In this document: positions 45,536-56,500 of the stretch, one piece after another | Position numbering within the stretch: the first letter of the stretch is position 1 | Layout: the number at the start of each line of letters is the position of its first letter | Origin: Hordeum vulgare subsp. vulgare | Taxonomy: Eukaryota > Streptophyta > Magnoliopsida > Poales > Poaceae | NCBI RefSeq assembly: GCF_904849725.1 | Contig: NC_058522.1 | Coordinates: 228,073,084-228,137,083, forward strand | Length of the DNA stretch: 64,000 nucleotides | Direction: 5' to 3' | Position numbers and translations under genes: made by a program | Notes under the pieces: generated by a model | What the model was told of the DNA's origin: nothing | Databases searched by the model: none | The model's input: only the letters and a program-made list of their open reading frames with translations

Positions 45536-46323
45536 TGTTGAAAATATGACCAATAGGCATAACAAACTATTTATTCTCATATTTACTTGTACATGATATA
45601 TGTTTATTATTCATGCTAGAATTGTATTGACCGAAAACTTCAGTACATGTGTGGATATATAAACAATATTGTGTCCCTAGTCAGCCTCTACTAGACTAGA
45701 TCCTTGATAAAAGATGGTTAAGGTTTCCTAACCATAGACATTAGTTGTCATTTGATAATGAGATCAAAAATTTAGGATAATGATGTGATGGACAAGACCC
45801 AACTGTGAGATTAGCATATGATCATATCACTTAGTTTATTGCTATAGCTTTCTTCATGTCAAGTATCTATTTCTTAGACCATGAGATCATGAAAACGCCT
45901 GACATCGGAAGAATACTTAGTGTGTATCTTTATCCAGACATCACTCCATAACTGCGTGATCATAAAGGTGCTCTACAGGTATCTCCGATGGTGCTTGTTG
46001 AGTTTGCATGGATCAAGACTGGGATTTGTCACTCCGTGTGACGAAGATATATCTCTGGGCCCTCTCGGTAATACAACATCACAAGAAGATTGCAAGCATG
46101 TGACTAATGAATTTAGTGACATGATCTTATATTATGGAATGAGTAAAGAGACTTTCTGGTAACGAGATTGAACAATGTATGGAGATACCGATGATCGAAT
46201 CTTGGGAAAGAAAAATATCGCTCGACAAAGGGAATTGCATACGGGATTAACCAAATCCTTAACATCCTGGTTCGACCGATAATGATCTTCGTGGAAAAGG
46301 TAGGAACAAATATGGGCATCCAG
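45536..46323 (+). mobile_element. BARE-1/Angela/WIS-type copia LTR, 5' part
   Basis: Begins TGTTGAAAATATG and carries blocks characteristic of this very abundant Triticeae family: gctagaattgtattgaccg near 45614, ggtgctctacaggtatctcc near 45967, gggatttgtcactccgtgtgac near 46021 and tatgggcatcca at 46311. It stops at 46323 where the minus-strand copia element enters. The rest should lie beyond the nest on the right, outside the window. Element symbols are by recall of the LTR. Confidence 0.85.
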
Positions 46324-47573
46324 TGTTGGGTTCTACTGTAGGTGCATTGCATGAGAATTAAAAATTTCCTACGCGCAGAACATCCAAGAACATGCTACTG
46401 ACATGGATCACAGATTGTTACCACTAGACGCGCAGTGTCGTGCAGTGGAAATAGAGTTGGGGCAACGCGTTTGCGAGGTCCGTCTCCTCCTCGCCTGATC
46501 TCCCTCGAACAAACGATCACCGGATCCTCTCCCTCGTACAGCCGGTCGCCTGATCTGACGTACAGGTTCGCCGGAGCAGCGCAAGTGCACAACCTGTAAC
46601 GGTATGTGCGCGTGCAGGAGGAACACCGTGCGGCAGACTGCTATGTCCGATCACATAGTCGGCGGCGGGTGGAGGTGTCTAGTTGCAACACACGCAAAGC
46701 CCTAATAATGGCGCAGAAGCTATCAACCCTGTGGGTGTGCCGCACCTCCACTATATATAGGCATTCATCGCAGTCTCAACTCTTGTGTCCTGCATGGGCC
46801 CTAAAGCCCACGTGTTCCTTCCCTTAAGTGTAAGACCCGTTAGGTTCTCGTACACTTGGTCGCGAGTCAGATCATATCTGACTCGTGAGTCGGTAGTAGC
46901 CTCTAGCAAAGCGTGCCAACTCCAAGTGCGCGATAAAGCTGGCTAGGCGAACCTGTACTTTATACTTCTATTCCCTTTGCCACACGATATATGTTGTCGT
47001 GCATAAGGATACATGGTCATCGTTGTTGTAGCACGACCTCTTTCTCATTCCGGTGAATCTGACCAACATTCGAATTATCTCATGATCATCATCACATGAC
47101 CGTGCTTACCAAGTCATATCACCGGAGGGCCCCAGAGTATATGCCTCCTTATCGGAGGGGCAAATTCCATCTTGCTCGACCATGTCTCGCAACATTAGTC
47201 TGGACAAGCCCGAAACCTACCTTTGGAACTACCTAGTCATGGAGTAGCATTTGGTTGGCCCAAAGCAAGTCTATCACCATCCCGAGTACATGCGTCGACT
47301 TATGTCTTAGGACATAGAACGTATGTTGTATTAGAGACTCATAGATGACCTATCGCTGTGTCTCATAGTTGGGTTTTTCCAACTCAATCTTATCTCGGTT
47401 TGGATTCAACTACATTGAATCTGACCAGATATTTCTAAGTACATATTCTCCAGCTAGCATCAAGTCCCATACTAGTTGATACACATCATTGACAATGTCC
47501 AAGGACTATCTTTATTCATAAACACATAGGAAATATCATCATACATGACTTCTTCTAGGGCATATCTCCAACA
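46324..47573 (-). promoter_or_regulatory. 3' LTR of minus-strand copia element
   Basis: On the minus strand it starts TGTTGGAGATATGCCC at 47573, directly after the purine tract caagtgggagac (complement 47574-47585), and ends acccaaca at 46324. The length is 1250 bp. The start is the common form of Triticeae copia LTRs. A minus-strand TATA box, ctatatatag (complement 46749-46758), lies near the GC-rich part. Confidence 0.8.
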
Positions 47574-47593
47574 GTCTCCCACTTGCACTAGAG

Positions 47594-48050
47594 TCAATCA
47601 AACAGACATTGAATGCCCATAGCTCTAACGTGCCCCTCATGCTTGGGTTGTGAAAGCGGCTTAGTCAACGGATATGCAACATTTGCATTTGTGTGAATCT
47701 TGCTTAAACCAGTATCACCATTCTTCATGAGGTTTCGTATCAAGTGATATTTTCGGTCTATATGCCTGGTCTTGTGGTGTTGTCTCGGCTCCTTTGCCAG
47801 TGCGAGAGCACCTGAATTATTGCAATAAAGGTTCAATGTTTTTGATCAGCCTGGGAACACACCAAGATCCTCCAGGAACTTCTGGATCAAAACACCTTCC
47901 TTTGCAGCTTCACAAGCCGCAATGTATTTGGCCTTTGTTGTGGAGTAGGCCACCATATCATGCTTTGAACTCATCTAGATCACTGCTCCTCCATTCATGA
48001 CATACACGAATCCAGTTTGGAATTGGCAATCATCCATGTCGGTTTGGAAA
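47594..48050 (-). pseudogene. Copia RNase H remnant (minus strand)
   Basis: Reads LYCNNSGALALAKEPRQHHKTRHID, the C-terminal copia RNase H motif in which the usual Asp before Asn is Asn here. NANVAYPLTKPL near the end matches the terminal ADxLTKxL motif. Upstream, AACEAAKEGVLIQKFLEDLG is readable near 47930-47870. A stop separates the two. Confidence 0.75.
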
Positions 48051-48970
48051 ATAGCATCAGCATAACTCTTTATGCAGAGCTCCTTCTCGCCTCCATAAAC
48101 TAGGAACTTTTAGTTAGTCCTTTTCAGGTACTTCAAGATAGTTTTGACCGCTGCCCAGTGACTCTCACCTGGGTCGGCCTGGTATTTTCTCATTAAGCTT
48201 ATTGCATAGGCAACATCAGGCAGTGTAAATAGCATGGCATACATGATGGATCCTACTGCCGAGGCAAAGGGAATACTACTCATCCGGTTTCAGTCATCAT
48301 AAGTCGTAGGACTCTTAGTCTTTTTAGCCTTGTACCATGTTAGATGGGCAAGAACCCTTTCTTAGCCTCACTCATGTTGAATCGCTTCAAAACTTTGTCT
48401 ATGTACGTGCTCTTTCTTAAGCTGAGCAACCTCCTTCATCTATGTCTATAGATCTTGATGCCTAAAATGTACATCGCCTCTCTAAGCTCTTTCATCGAAA
48501 ACTTGTCATTCAATGATTCCTTTACTTTGTTCCACATCGAAACATCATTTCCAATCAGCGTCATGTCATCCACATACGAGATCAAAAATACTACCAAGCT
48601 CCGACTAGACTTCTTGTATAAACAATAGTCCTCTTCGTTCTTGATGAAACCAAGGTCAATAATGACTTCATCAAAACGAATATTCCTACTCCAAGCTGCT
48701 TTCCTAAATCCATAAATGGATCTCTTGAGCTTGCATATTCTACCAGTGTTAGTTGGATCGTCAAAACCTTCGGGTTGTATCATGTATACGTCCTATTTTA
48801 AATTTCCATGAAGGAAAGCCATTTTGACATCCATCTGCCATATCTCATAATCGAAATATATAGAGGTATCTAGTATGACCCTTACCAACTTCAGCATCTC
48901 TACCGACTAGTGGATCTCGCCGTAGTCAATTCCTTGAACTTTTCCATAACTTTTAGCGACAAGCCCAACT
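48051..48970 (-). pseudogene. Copia reverse transcriptase remnant (minus strand)
   Basis: KVQGIDYGEIH (about 48930), QMDVKMAFLHGNL with the first catalytic Asp (about 48830), IQPEGFDDPTN and CKLKRSIYGFRKA, then LISYVDDMTLIGND with the catalytic pair (about 48575-48535) are all recognisable. Stops occur near 48895 and 48795, and the part after 48436 is broken. It is inactive. Confidence 0.82.
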
Positions 48971-49299
48971 TTGTGGATCTGAGCATTTCCATCCACATCG
49001 GTTTGCTTGTTAAAGACTCATTTGCAACCTGTGGCTACTACGCTAGGCGGCGGATCAACCAAGTCCCAGACTTGATTGTCATCCATGTCTTTAACACCAA
49101 CGCTTCTGCAAACATGGTCGGCTCATTGCTTTCCAGCAACAACACATATGCACTCTGCGCAATCTATCTGACCTTCGAGGCTTCGGTTCTGTCTCCTCTA
49201 TGGGTTCTCTTACCGACTCTGGTATGATCTCATGACCAGTCGTGTCATCCCCAATTGGCTCTCGAATTTCTTCGAGTCGCACCGTTGTCCCACTTGCTT

Positions 49300-50201
49300 C
49301 CCGACTAAGAAACTCTTTCTTTAGGAATACCCAGATCCGAGCAACAAAGACTTTGTTCTCTTCTCAGTTGTAGAAGTTGTATCCCAAGGATTCCCTCAGA
49401 TATCCCACAAATATGCATTTATCCGACTTGGGTGTAAGCTTGTCCGACGTGAGTCACTTAACAAATGCTTCATGGCCCCAAATATTTAGAAAACACAAAC
49501 GAGGACTCTTCCCTGTCCACATCTCATGTGGTGTATTGTCTATGGATTTTGATGGTACCCAGTTATGTGTGAAAACTGGAGTTTCTAGAGATATCCGTAG
49601 AATGACAAGGGTAAATCCGATTTTCTCATCGTCGATCGGGCCTTGTCCAACAAGGTCCGATTTGTCCGTTCTGACACACTCTTTCTCTGCGGTGTACCCG
49701 GAGGTGTGAGCTGAGTTACTATACATCGGCTTTCCACGTGATCATCAAACTAATGTGTCATGTCCTCACCTCCACGGTCTGATCGTAGAAGCTTTATTGT
49801 CTTGCCGAGCTGATTTTCAACCTCATTTTGAAACTCTTTGAACTTTTCAAAAGTTTTCGACTTGTGCCTCATTAAATAGATATATCCATATCTACTCATG
49901 TCATCGGTAGAAGTCACGAAGTACTGATAGCCACCTCTGTCATTGTGCTCTTTGGACCACACACATCACTGTGTATTAGCTCCAATAGTCCAGACACCCT
50001 CTCACAACTCTTTGCAAAAGGAGACTTAGTCATCTTGCCTAGCAATCCTAATTCGCATGTCTCAAACGACACGAAGTTGGATGAAGTTGGGAGTCCATCA
50101 TCATGGAGCTTCTTCATGCGTTTCATACTAATGTGTCCAAGCCTGCAATACCAGAAGTATATTGGATTTATCTCATCGGGCTTATTCCTCTTGACATTCA
50201 C
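49300..50201 (-). pseudogene. Copia integrase remnant (minus strand)
   Basis: The pre-integrase motif YFWYCRLGHISMKRMKKL is at 50155-50100 and a degenerate zinc-binding CELGLLGKMTKSPF follows. IHSDVCGP gives the first catalytic Asp (about 49970). LLRSDRGGEDM gives the second (about 49775). VPSKSIDNTPHEMWTGKSPR lies near 49540. The frame changes between 49962 and 49914 and again near 49740. Confidence 0.8.
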
Positions 50202-50517
50202 GTTATAGACTAATTATGTTTCTAGATTCAAAATAAGTAGCCCATCTAGAATGGGTGCATAGCCGTGGAACATTCCATTCAAATAAAATAAACAACCATT
50301 GTCCTTTAAATTGAATTCATAACCCTGACTTCTCAAGCATGAGGCAGAAATAATGTTTCGACTAAGTGCGGAATGTAATAACAATTACTCAATCCAGAAT
50401 TAATCTAGAACAAACTTGGAGCTGCATCGTTCCGACCTCCAACGCAACAACTTTTGCTTTGTTGCTGACCCTAAGGTCAATCTCCCTTTGTGCCAGTTGC
50501 CTAATTCTTACTAGCCC

Positions 50518-51462
50518 CTACATAGAGTTGCAAATATGAACAACCGATCCGGTATCAAATACCAAAGAGCTACTAGGTATGCCAGCAAGGTAAATTTCTA
50601 TAACATATGTAAAAAGTGTACCTTTGCATGAAGAAGCATCTCCGGCCTTCTTGCCATGCTGAGCAAGCAACTTGCTATAGTTCTTGTTCGAGTGGCCAGC
50701 TTCCTTGCAATGAAATAAAATGGTGTTTAAGTTCGGCCTGGACTTTGGCTCAACAGCAGAGACAACCTTCTCCGTTCCCTTCAGCTCACCCTTCTTCTTG
50801 GACAAACTCTTCTTGAAATTTGTCGAGTTCAGCATCATGAACACTTGATGCGTGCCTTTCTTAATATCTCGCTCTGCCACCTTGATCATCCCATGCAATT
50901 CAGTGAGCTTCTTATCCATGCCATTAATATGATACTTTGAGATGAGCGTCCCATAGCTAGCTGGAAGAGAACCCAAAACTGTATCAGTAGCCAGCTCATC
51001 CAAGAGGGGGAAGCCCAACCAATCCAAAACTCTCACGTATCCGACCATCTTGATCACATGCAGGCTCAATGGATCACCTTCGTTCAGCTTACAATCCATC
51101 AAGGATCCCCATACGTTGAACCTTTTGGTCCTAGCCTGCACTTGAAACATGGTCTTGAGACTCTCGATTGTATCAAAATATGCAATATCTTCAAAATGCT
51201 GTTGCAAATCTGGCTCTATACAAGCGAGCATGATGCAACTGATCTCGTTGGATTCATCAATGAGTTTTCGGTAGACATTCTTAGTTGTGGCATTAGCATT
51301 ATAGGTAGGTACCTCTATAAGTGGATCCTCTAGCACATGTTCCTTTTTATCATGCTTGAGAACAATTATCAAATTTCTATACCAGGTGGTAATGTTTGTT
51401 CCATTCAGTTTATCCTTTTCCAGAATTGATTTCAATGCAAAGTTTTGAGAAGGTGGTGCCAT
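50518..51462 (-). pseudogene. Copia gag and start of protease, open for 314 codons
   Basis: An unbroken minus-strand frame starts MAPPSQNFALKSILEKDKLN and keeps the copia gag order: NITTWYRNLIIVL, then LETMF-like ESLKTMFQVQARTKRF, then a zinc knuckle region LFHCKEAGHSNKNYSKLL. In the knuckle two of four metal ligands are lost (first Cys to Leu, last Cys to Tyr). It ends with LVFDTGSVVHICNSM, the protease active-site D-T-G-S, before a stop. Because the frame is long and open it may be younger than pol decay suggests, but the knuckle loss argues against function. Confidence 0.75.
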
Positions 51463-52152
51463 TGATCTACAACAGAAAAATATGCAAATGCTAAGAAATA
51501 TGTTTATGTAGAGTAATGCAAGCCTAAAACAGAACTACTCCCACTGAAGTCGGCAAGCGACTAGTAAGCTTTAGCATCACTGCTAGCCAACTTGCCTATC
51601 CATTAAGCAAATCCTTGTAATCGTATCTCTATACAACTCATGTCAGTCGGTTAGGTATCTTATACCCCGGCTCCCAACCTTTTTTCCTACAAGGCCCAAA
51701 ACCGTTATGATAGACTTTCCAAGTTAACCTGATGTAGTGCTTGTCCCTGTGTGACATGAACCCTCCAATTCAAGTACACCTAGTAGCACCTCAATTTTAT
51801 GAGCCCAATACTAGACATACTTGACGTGTGAAGGTGCAACATATGGAGTGGAGATGTGATTGATATTAATGATGGTTCATTCTACCATTATAACATGCAT
51901 ATAAACAAGAAGTAATATCAATCACATATAAACATAAATATGTGAAATATTATGGCCCCATCATGGACGCCCTTCTAGGCATCCTCCAATTCCGATGCCT
52001 ACGGCAAAAATCCATCTTGTTTGTCATGCTGGGAGACCAAAGCCTCGAACTTGATCTCTGTCCTCCAAATACTACAACTAGTAATGAATTTGCATAGAAT
52101 CGCAAGTTGACACACAACTCATTATGCAATATAATGACAACACTTTTGCTCC
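51463..52152 (-). other. Copia leader, no gene
   Basis: Untranslated leader upstream of gag on the minus strand. No initiator-Met primer complement is visible in it, so the leader is cut before reaching the primer site. Minus-strand ORF 52195-51950 crosses the boundary and is not a gene. Confidence 0.6.
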
Positions 52153-53677
52153 CAATAACCAACAAGTGTAGGGGATCGTTTGTAGCCTTTTTCAATAACT
52201 AAGAGTGTCGAACCCACCAAGGAGCTAAAGGTAGAATTAATATTATCTCAAGTTCTATCGACCACCGATAAAACTCTACGCACGCTAACGCTGACTTTAC
52301 CTAGAACAATTATGAATCTATTTTGTGGGAAGGAAACTAGGAGTACTTAGTAGATGTGATAGATAGTTTTGCAAGAAAATAATGAGCACGAAAACAAAAG
52401 TTAGGGGTTGTTCAGATAAAGATTAATAAGTAAGTTATTTAGTAGAAAGCTTTTTTGTGTAACACAAGACAAAGATTTTCCATAGGGAATTGAATATAAC
52501 ATGATAGATAGTTATCATATGCAATGAGGGAGAGGCATACGCTCACACACTTTCCGTACTTGGATCAAATGCACTTATGATTGGACCTCTAGCAAGCATC
52601 CGGAACTAGTAGAAATCATTAAGGTAAACCCATCCATAGCAATAAACATCAAGTCCTCATTACTCCCATACTCACACACCTCCCTTACTTGGGTGTAAGC
52701 TTCTGTCACTCTAGCCATCCATTATAAGCGAATCATGGACATATTGCAAACCCTCCAGCGTTAACCTTTCACGTGTGCGCCTCACGGAAGGCACCTTAGT
52801 ACAACACCATATCAACACACAACTCATATCAATAACACCATATAACAATTAACCTTTAGGACAAAACAAATCTACTCAAACATCATAGGATAGCCACACA
52901 TCATTGGATAATAATATATAGCATTAAGCACCATGTTCAAGCAGAGATTATAGAGGGGAAGAGATGTTTTACACTGCTGCATAGAGGAGGAGAGAGTTGT
53001 GGTGATAGCGGCGAAGTTATTGGTGTAGATCATCTTCACGATGGTTTCCCTGGCGGTGCTCTGGCGCCAGCTGGAGAGAGGAGCAGAGCTCCCTCCTTAT
53101 CCTTCTTCCTTAGCCTCCTACCTAGGTGGGACAAGTGTTTCTCCTCTGGTCCATCACTTCCATGTCACCCGGAGGGGAGCATCCCCTCCGGGATTGGATT
53201 TGTCTCTCTGTTTCTCTCTTGTTTCCGCCACCTGTTTTCTGGCTATTCATCGTTTCTTAAATATCCGGAGATCCGTAACTTTGATCGGGCTGAAATTTTG
53301 AGGGGATTTTTATCGTAAATTATCTTTCTTGCGGCCAAAGGAGAGCTCCAACCGACTTAAGGGGTGGGCACAAGCCATCACGGCGCGACCCCCTGGGTCG
53401 TGCCCTATTGGCTTGTGCCTTCCTCGGGCACCGTGTTGCATTGATTCCAACTCCCAAAATTCACATATATTCCAGCAAAAAATCTCTATAAATTTTCATC
53501 GCATTTGGAATCCATTTAATATGGAATTTCTGCGAACCGAAGAATAGGTGCTGGCATTGGGTTAATAGGTTATTGCTCAAAAATAATAAATTCGGTAAAT
53601 AATTACTCAAAAAGTATTCTAGAATGATAATATAGCATGGAAAAACCAAAAATTATAGATACGTTGGAGGCGTATCA
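52153..53677 (-). promoter_or_regulatory. Sabrina/Athila-type 3' LTR, minus strand
   Basis: On the minus strand it starts TGATACGCCTCCAACG at 53677 and ends near caacaagtgtagggga (52160). The first two bases of its complement are changed from TG to CA at 52153. To the right the purine primer complement agcatccccaagctt follows at once, so this is the 3' LTR and the body is on the right. Length about 1525 bp. A short GC-rich open frame at 53041-53301 on the opposite strand is part of the transcribed LTR. Confidence 0.75.
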
Positions 53678-56500
53678 AGCATCCCCAAGCTTAATTCCTT
53701 CTCATCATCGAGTAGGTAAATGATAAAAATAGAATTTTTGATGTGGCGTGCTACCCAATATGTAATCTCTTGCATGTATGATTATTGAGAAACAATGATT
53801 TAACAAACATTGACACAGTAATACTTATAAGACCAAGCAAGAAAATCTTCAAAGTGTACAATCCTCAAAGAATGTTTACCCCCATTCATCTTATTATATT
53901 AGCAAGGCATGTCTCCATATTCACAACATTAGTACAAATGTCAAGCACCACGGTGCCCAAGTCACGCAATTGGAGCGCACATTTCGAATATGCATCAAAT
54001 TTTTATTCTTCACGCAATACATGAGCGTGAACCATGGACATAACATATAGGTGGAATAGAATGTGGTGGTAGGTTTCAAAGGGGTAAAAGTGGAGAAGAA
54101 AGTCTAGCATCAACACGGGTATCAACTGGCTATGGATATGGCAATCAATAGATATCAATGCGAGGAGTAGGGATTGCATGCAAGGGGTGCACTAGAGCTA
54201 TAAGTGTATGAAATCTCAACTCAACCTAAGTAGGTGTGCATCCAACTTGCTTGCTCATGAAGACCTCGGGCATTTGAGGACGCCTGTCATCGGAACATAC
54301 AAGCCAAGTTCTATAATGAAAAATTCCCACTAGCATATGAAAGTGACGAAACAAGAGACTGTCTATATGAATAATATGGTGCCACTTTGAGGCACAAGTG
54401 TGGTAAAGGATAGTAGCAAAGTCCCTTATCTTTGTTTCTCTCATTTATTTGATTATTATTTTTCTTTTCATGGTGGGATTTTTTTTCTTTTTTGTTTTTT
54501 TCGCCTCCCCCATTTTTTTATGGTGGGCTCATTTGGTCTCCCCCATTTTTATTTCCACACTGGTACAATCCTCTAATAATGATGATCATCACATTTTTAT
54601 TTACTTACAACTCGATATGAAAAACTGATAGGAAGATATGACTGTATATGAATGCCTCTAGCAATGTACTAGTATGTGCAATGACCTAGCGTAGCAAAAG
54701 ATATCAAAAAACGGACGAGCCATGTAAATATCATGCTATCTATGTTATGGTTATGCAAAGTAATATGACAATGGAAGTACAAGTCATATGAAGTGACGGT
54801 GGAAGTTGCATAGCAATATATCTTAGAATAGCTATGGAAATGCCTTGATAGGTAGGTACGGTGGCTGTTTTGAGGAAGATATAATGAGGCTTATGTGCAA
54901 CAGAGTGTATCATCTCATGGGGTTTGGATGCACTGGTTATATTTGCACCAATCCTTAAGGTGAGAATGGGTAATGCACGTACCGAAGATGCTAGCAAATA
55001 TGAGGAGGTGAGATTGTGTATGTCCATGGTGTCACATTAGTCATAAAGAACTCATATACTTATTGCAAAGTTTTATTAGTTTTATCACAAATCAAAGTAG
55101 TACTCGCATGCCCCAAGGGAGAGGGTTGGGAGGAATTAACCATTGCGTGACTCCGACTCAAAACAAAACTAGGATTTCAATGAGGAATACAAATGCTCAC
55201 ACAACGTCACCATGCCTTTTAATTTTTAGACAAACAAGAAGTTAATACCTCTTAATACCGAAAGTTCTATGAATTAACAATGATGCACTCACACCCTTTC
55301 ACATTACCAAATCAATATCGTTAACCAATAATTTCTCTTTAATGTGCTATATGAAGGTTTTGATTGTCACTCCTTGAGTACCTATTATATTTGGATTAGT
55401 CTTATAACCCACGCAAATTACCATCACTATTTATTACACTAACCAAAAATAAGTGAAGAACGAGAGTTTAATTATTTCTACAAAATACCATGCTCTAATA
55501 CACATAAGTGAAGCAAAAGAGCATTCTACAAATAACATTTTTCTATATGTAGAGAAACAACCATCCAACTTCAAATGATATAAGTGAAGCACAGGAAGCA
55601 TTCTATAAAGCCATACTCAAAAGATATAAGTGAAGTGCAAAGAGAATTCTATAAATAAACCATGGACTTTACCATACCAGCAGGGTGCATTGCTAAAAGG
55701 AATTTAAAAGCAACACGACACTCCAAGAATCTACGCATATCATGTGAACAAGATAAGAATCGAAACATGCCGATAGTTGTTGAAGAAGAAAGATGGGATG
55801 CCTTCGAGGGTATCCCCAAGCTTAGAAGATTTAGTATCCTTGAATAATTTCTTGGGGTGCCTTGGTAATCCCCAAAATTGAGCTGTTGCCTCTCCTTATT
55901 CTTCTCATATCAATACCTCCTCGATCATCGAACACTTCATCCACACAAAACATGATAGAACTTTTATTAGAGAGGTTAGTTCATATAACATCAAATCTCA
56001 TCATGTCCCTCAATAACATTATTGTATTATTATAATCTAACATTACCCATTGTATCCTATCACAATTATATGGATCGCAACTCAATGGGGCTCAACAAGA
56101 ATTCAAAACTTAAGCACACAAAGCAACTATAAGAGCAATCTTTGAAAAACATGACAGTCTGGAAAGATGCACATGAAACATATACTTATGCACCTTAGAA
56201 AATTATGAAAATTTAGGATGTTGTAAATTTTTTGCATAATAGTAATGTGTAAAAATTTCAGATTTTTTACATATAGTAAGATAATAAAAATCAAACACTA
56301 CATCCAAAGTTTCTGTTTTTTCCACTCCACATCTAAAATAAGCAATTCAAACATCCTAAAGGTAATTCTTGGCAAATTATTTTAATAATACAATGGATTT
56401 AAACAAGGGTATAATTATTTTTATTGAAAATTTTGGGTAATCAAGATTCACAAAGTTTCCATGGGAATGAACAAAGTTCTAGGCTAGCTCACACTTAAAC
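53678..56500 (-). other. Sabrina-like 3' noncoding region, minus strand
   Basis: In reverse complement it follows the order of the noncoding half of the complete Sabrina-like element: purine tract, pyrimidine block (54474-54560 here, purine block 36186-36300 there), cttcacttatatctttt phrases at 55580-55640 (as near 35310), and paired cttggggat motifs near 55812 and 55868. No coding part appears before the LARD LTR at 56501. A remnant continues at 59786-59864. Confidence 0.65.

Larger units (their letters stand above)
46324..52152 (-). mobile_element. Minus-strand Ty1/copia element lacking its 5' LTR
   Basis: Order on the minus strand is gag (51462), protease, integrase, reverse transcriptase, RNase H, 3' LTR. 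It sits in the BARE-type LTR; the presumed target bases on the left are TCCAG (46319-46323). At the 5' side a leader of about 690 bp runs to 52152, where a Sabrina-like LTR has inserted before the primer site and 5' LTR are reached. The gag frame is well preserved while pol is broken. Confidence 0.85.
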
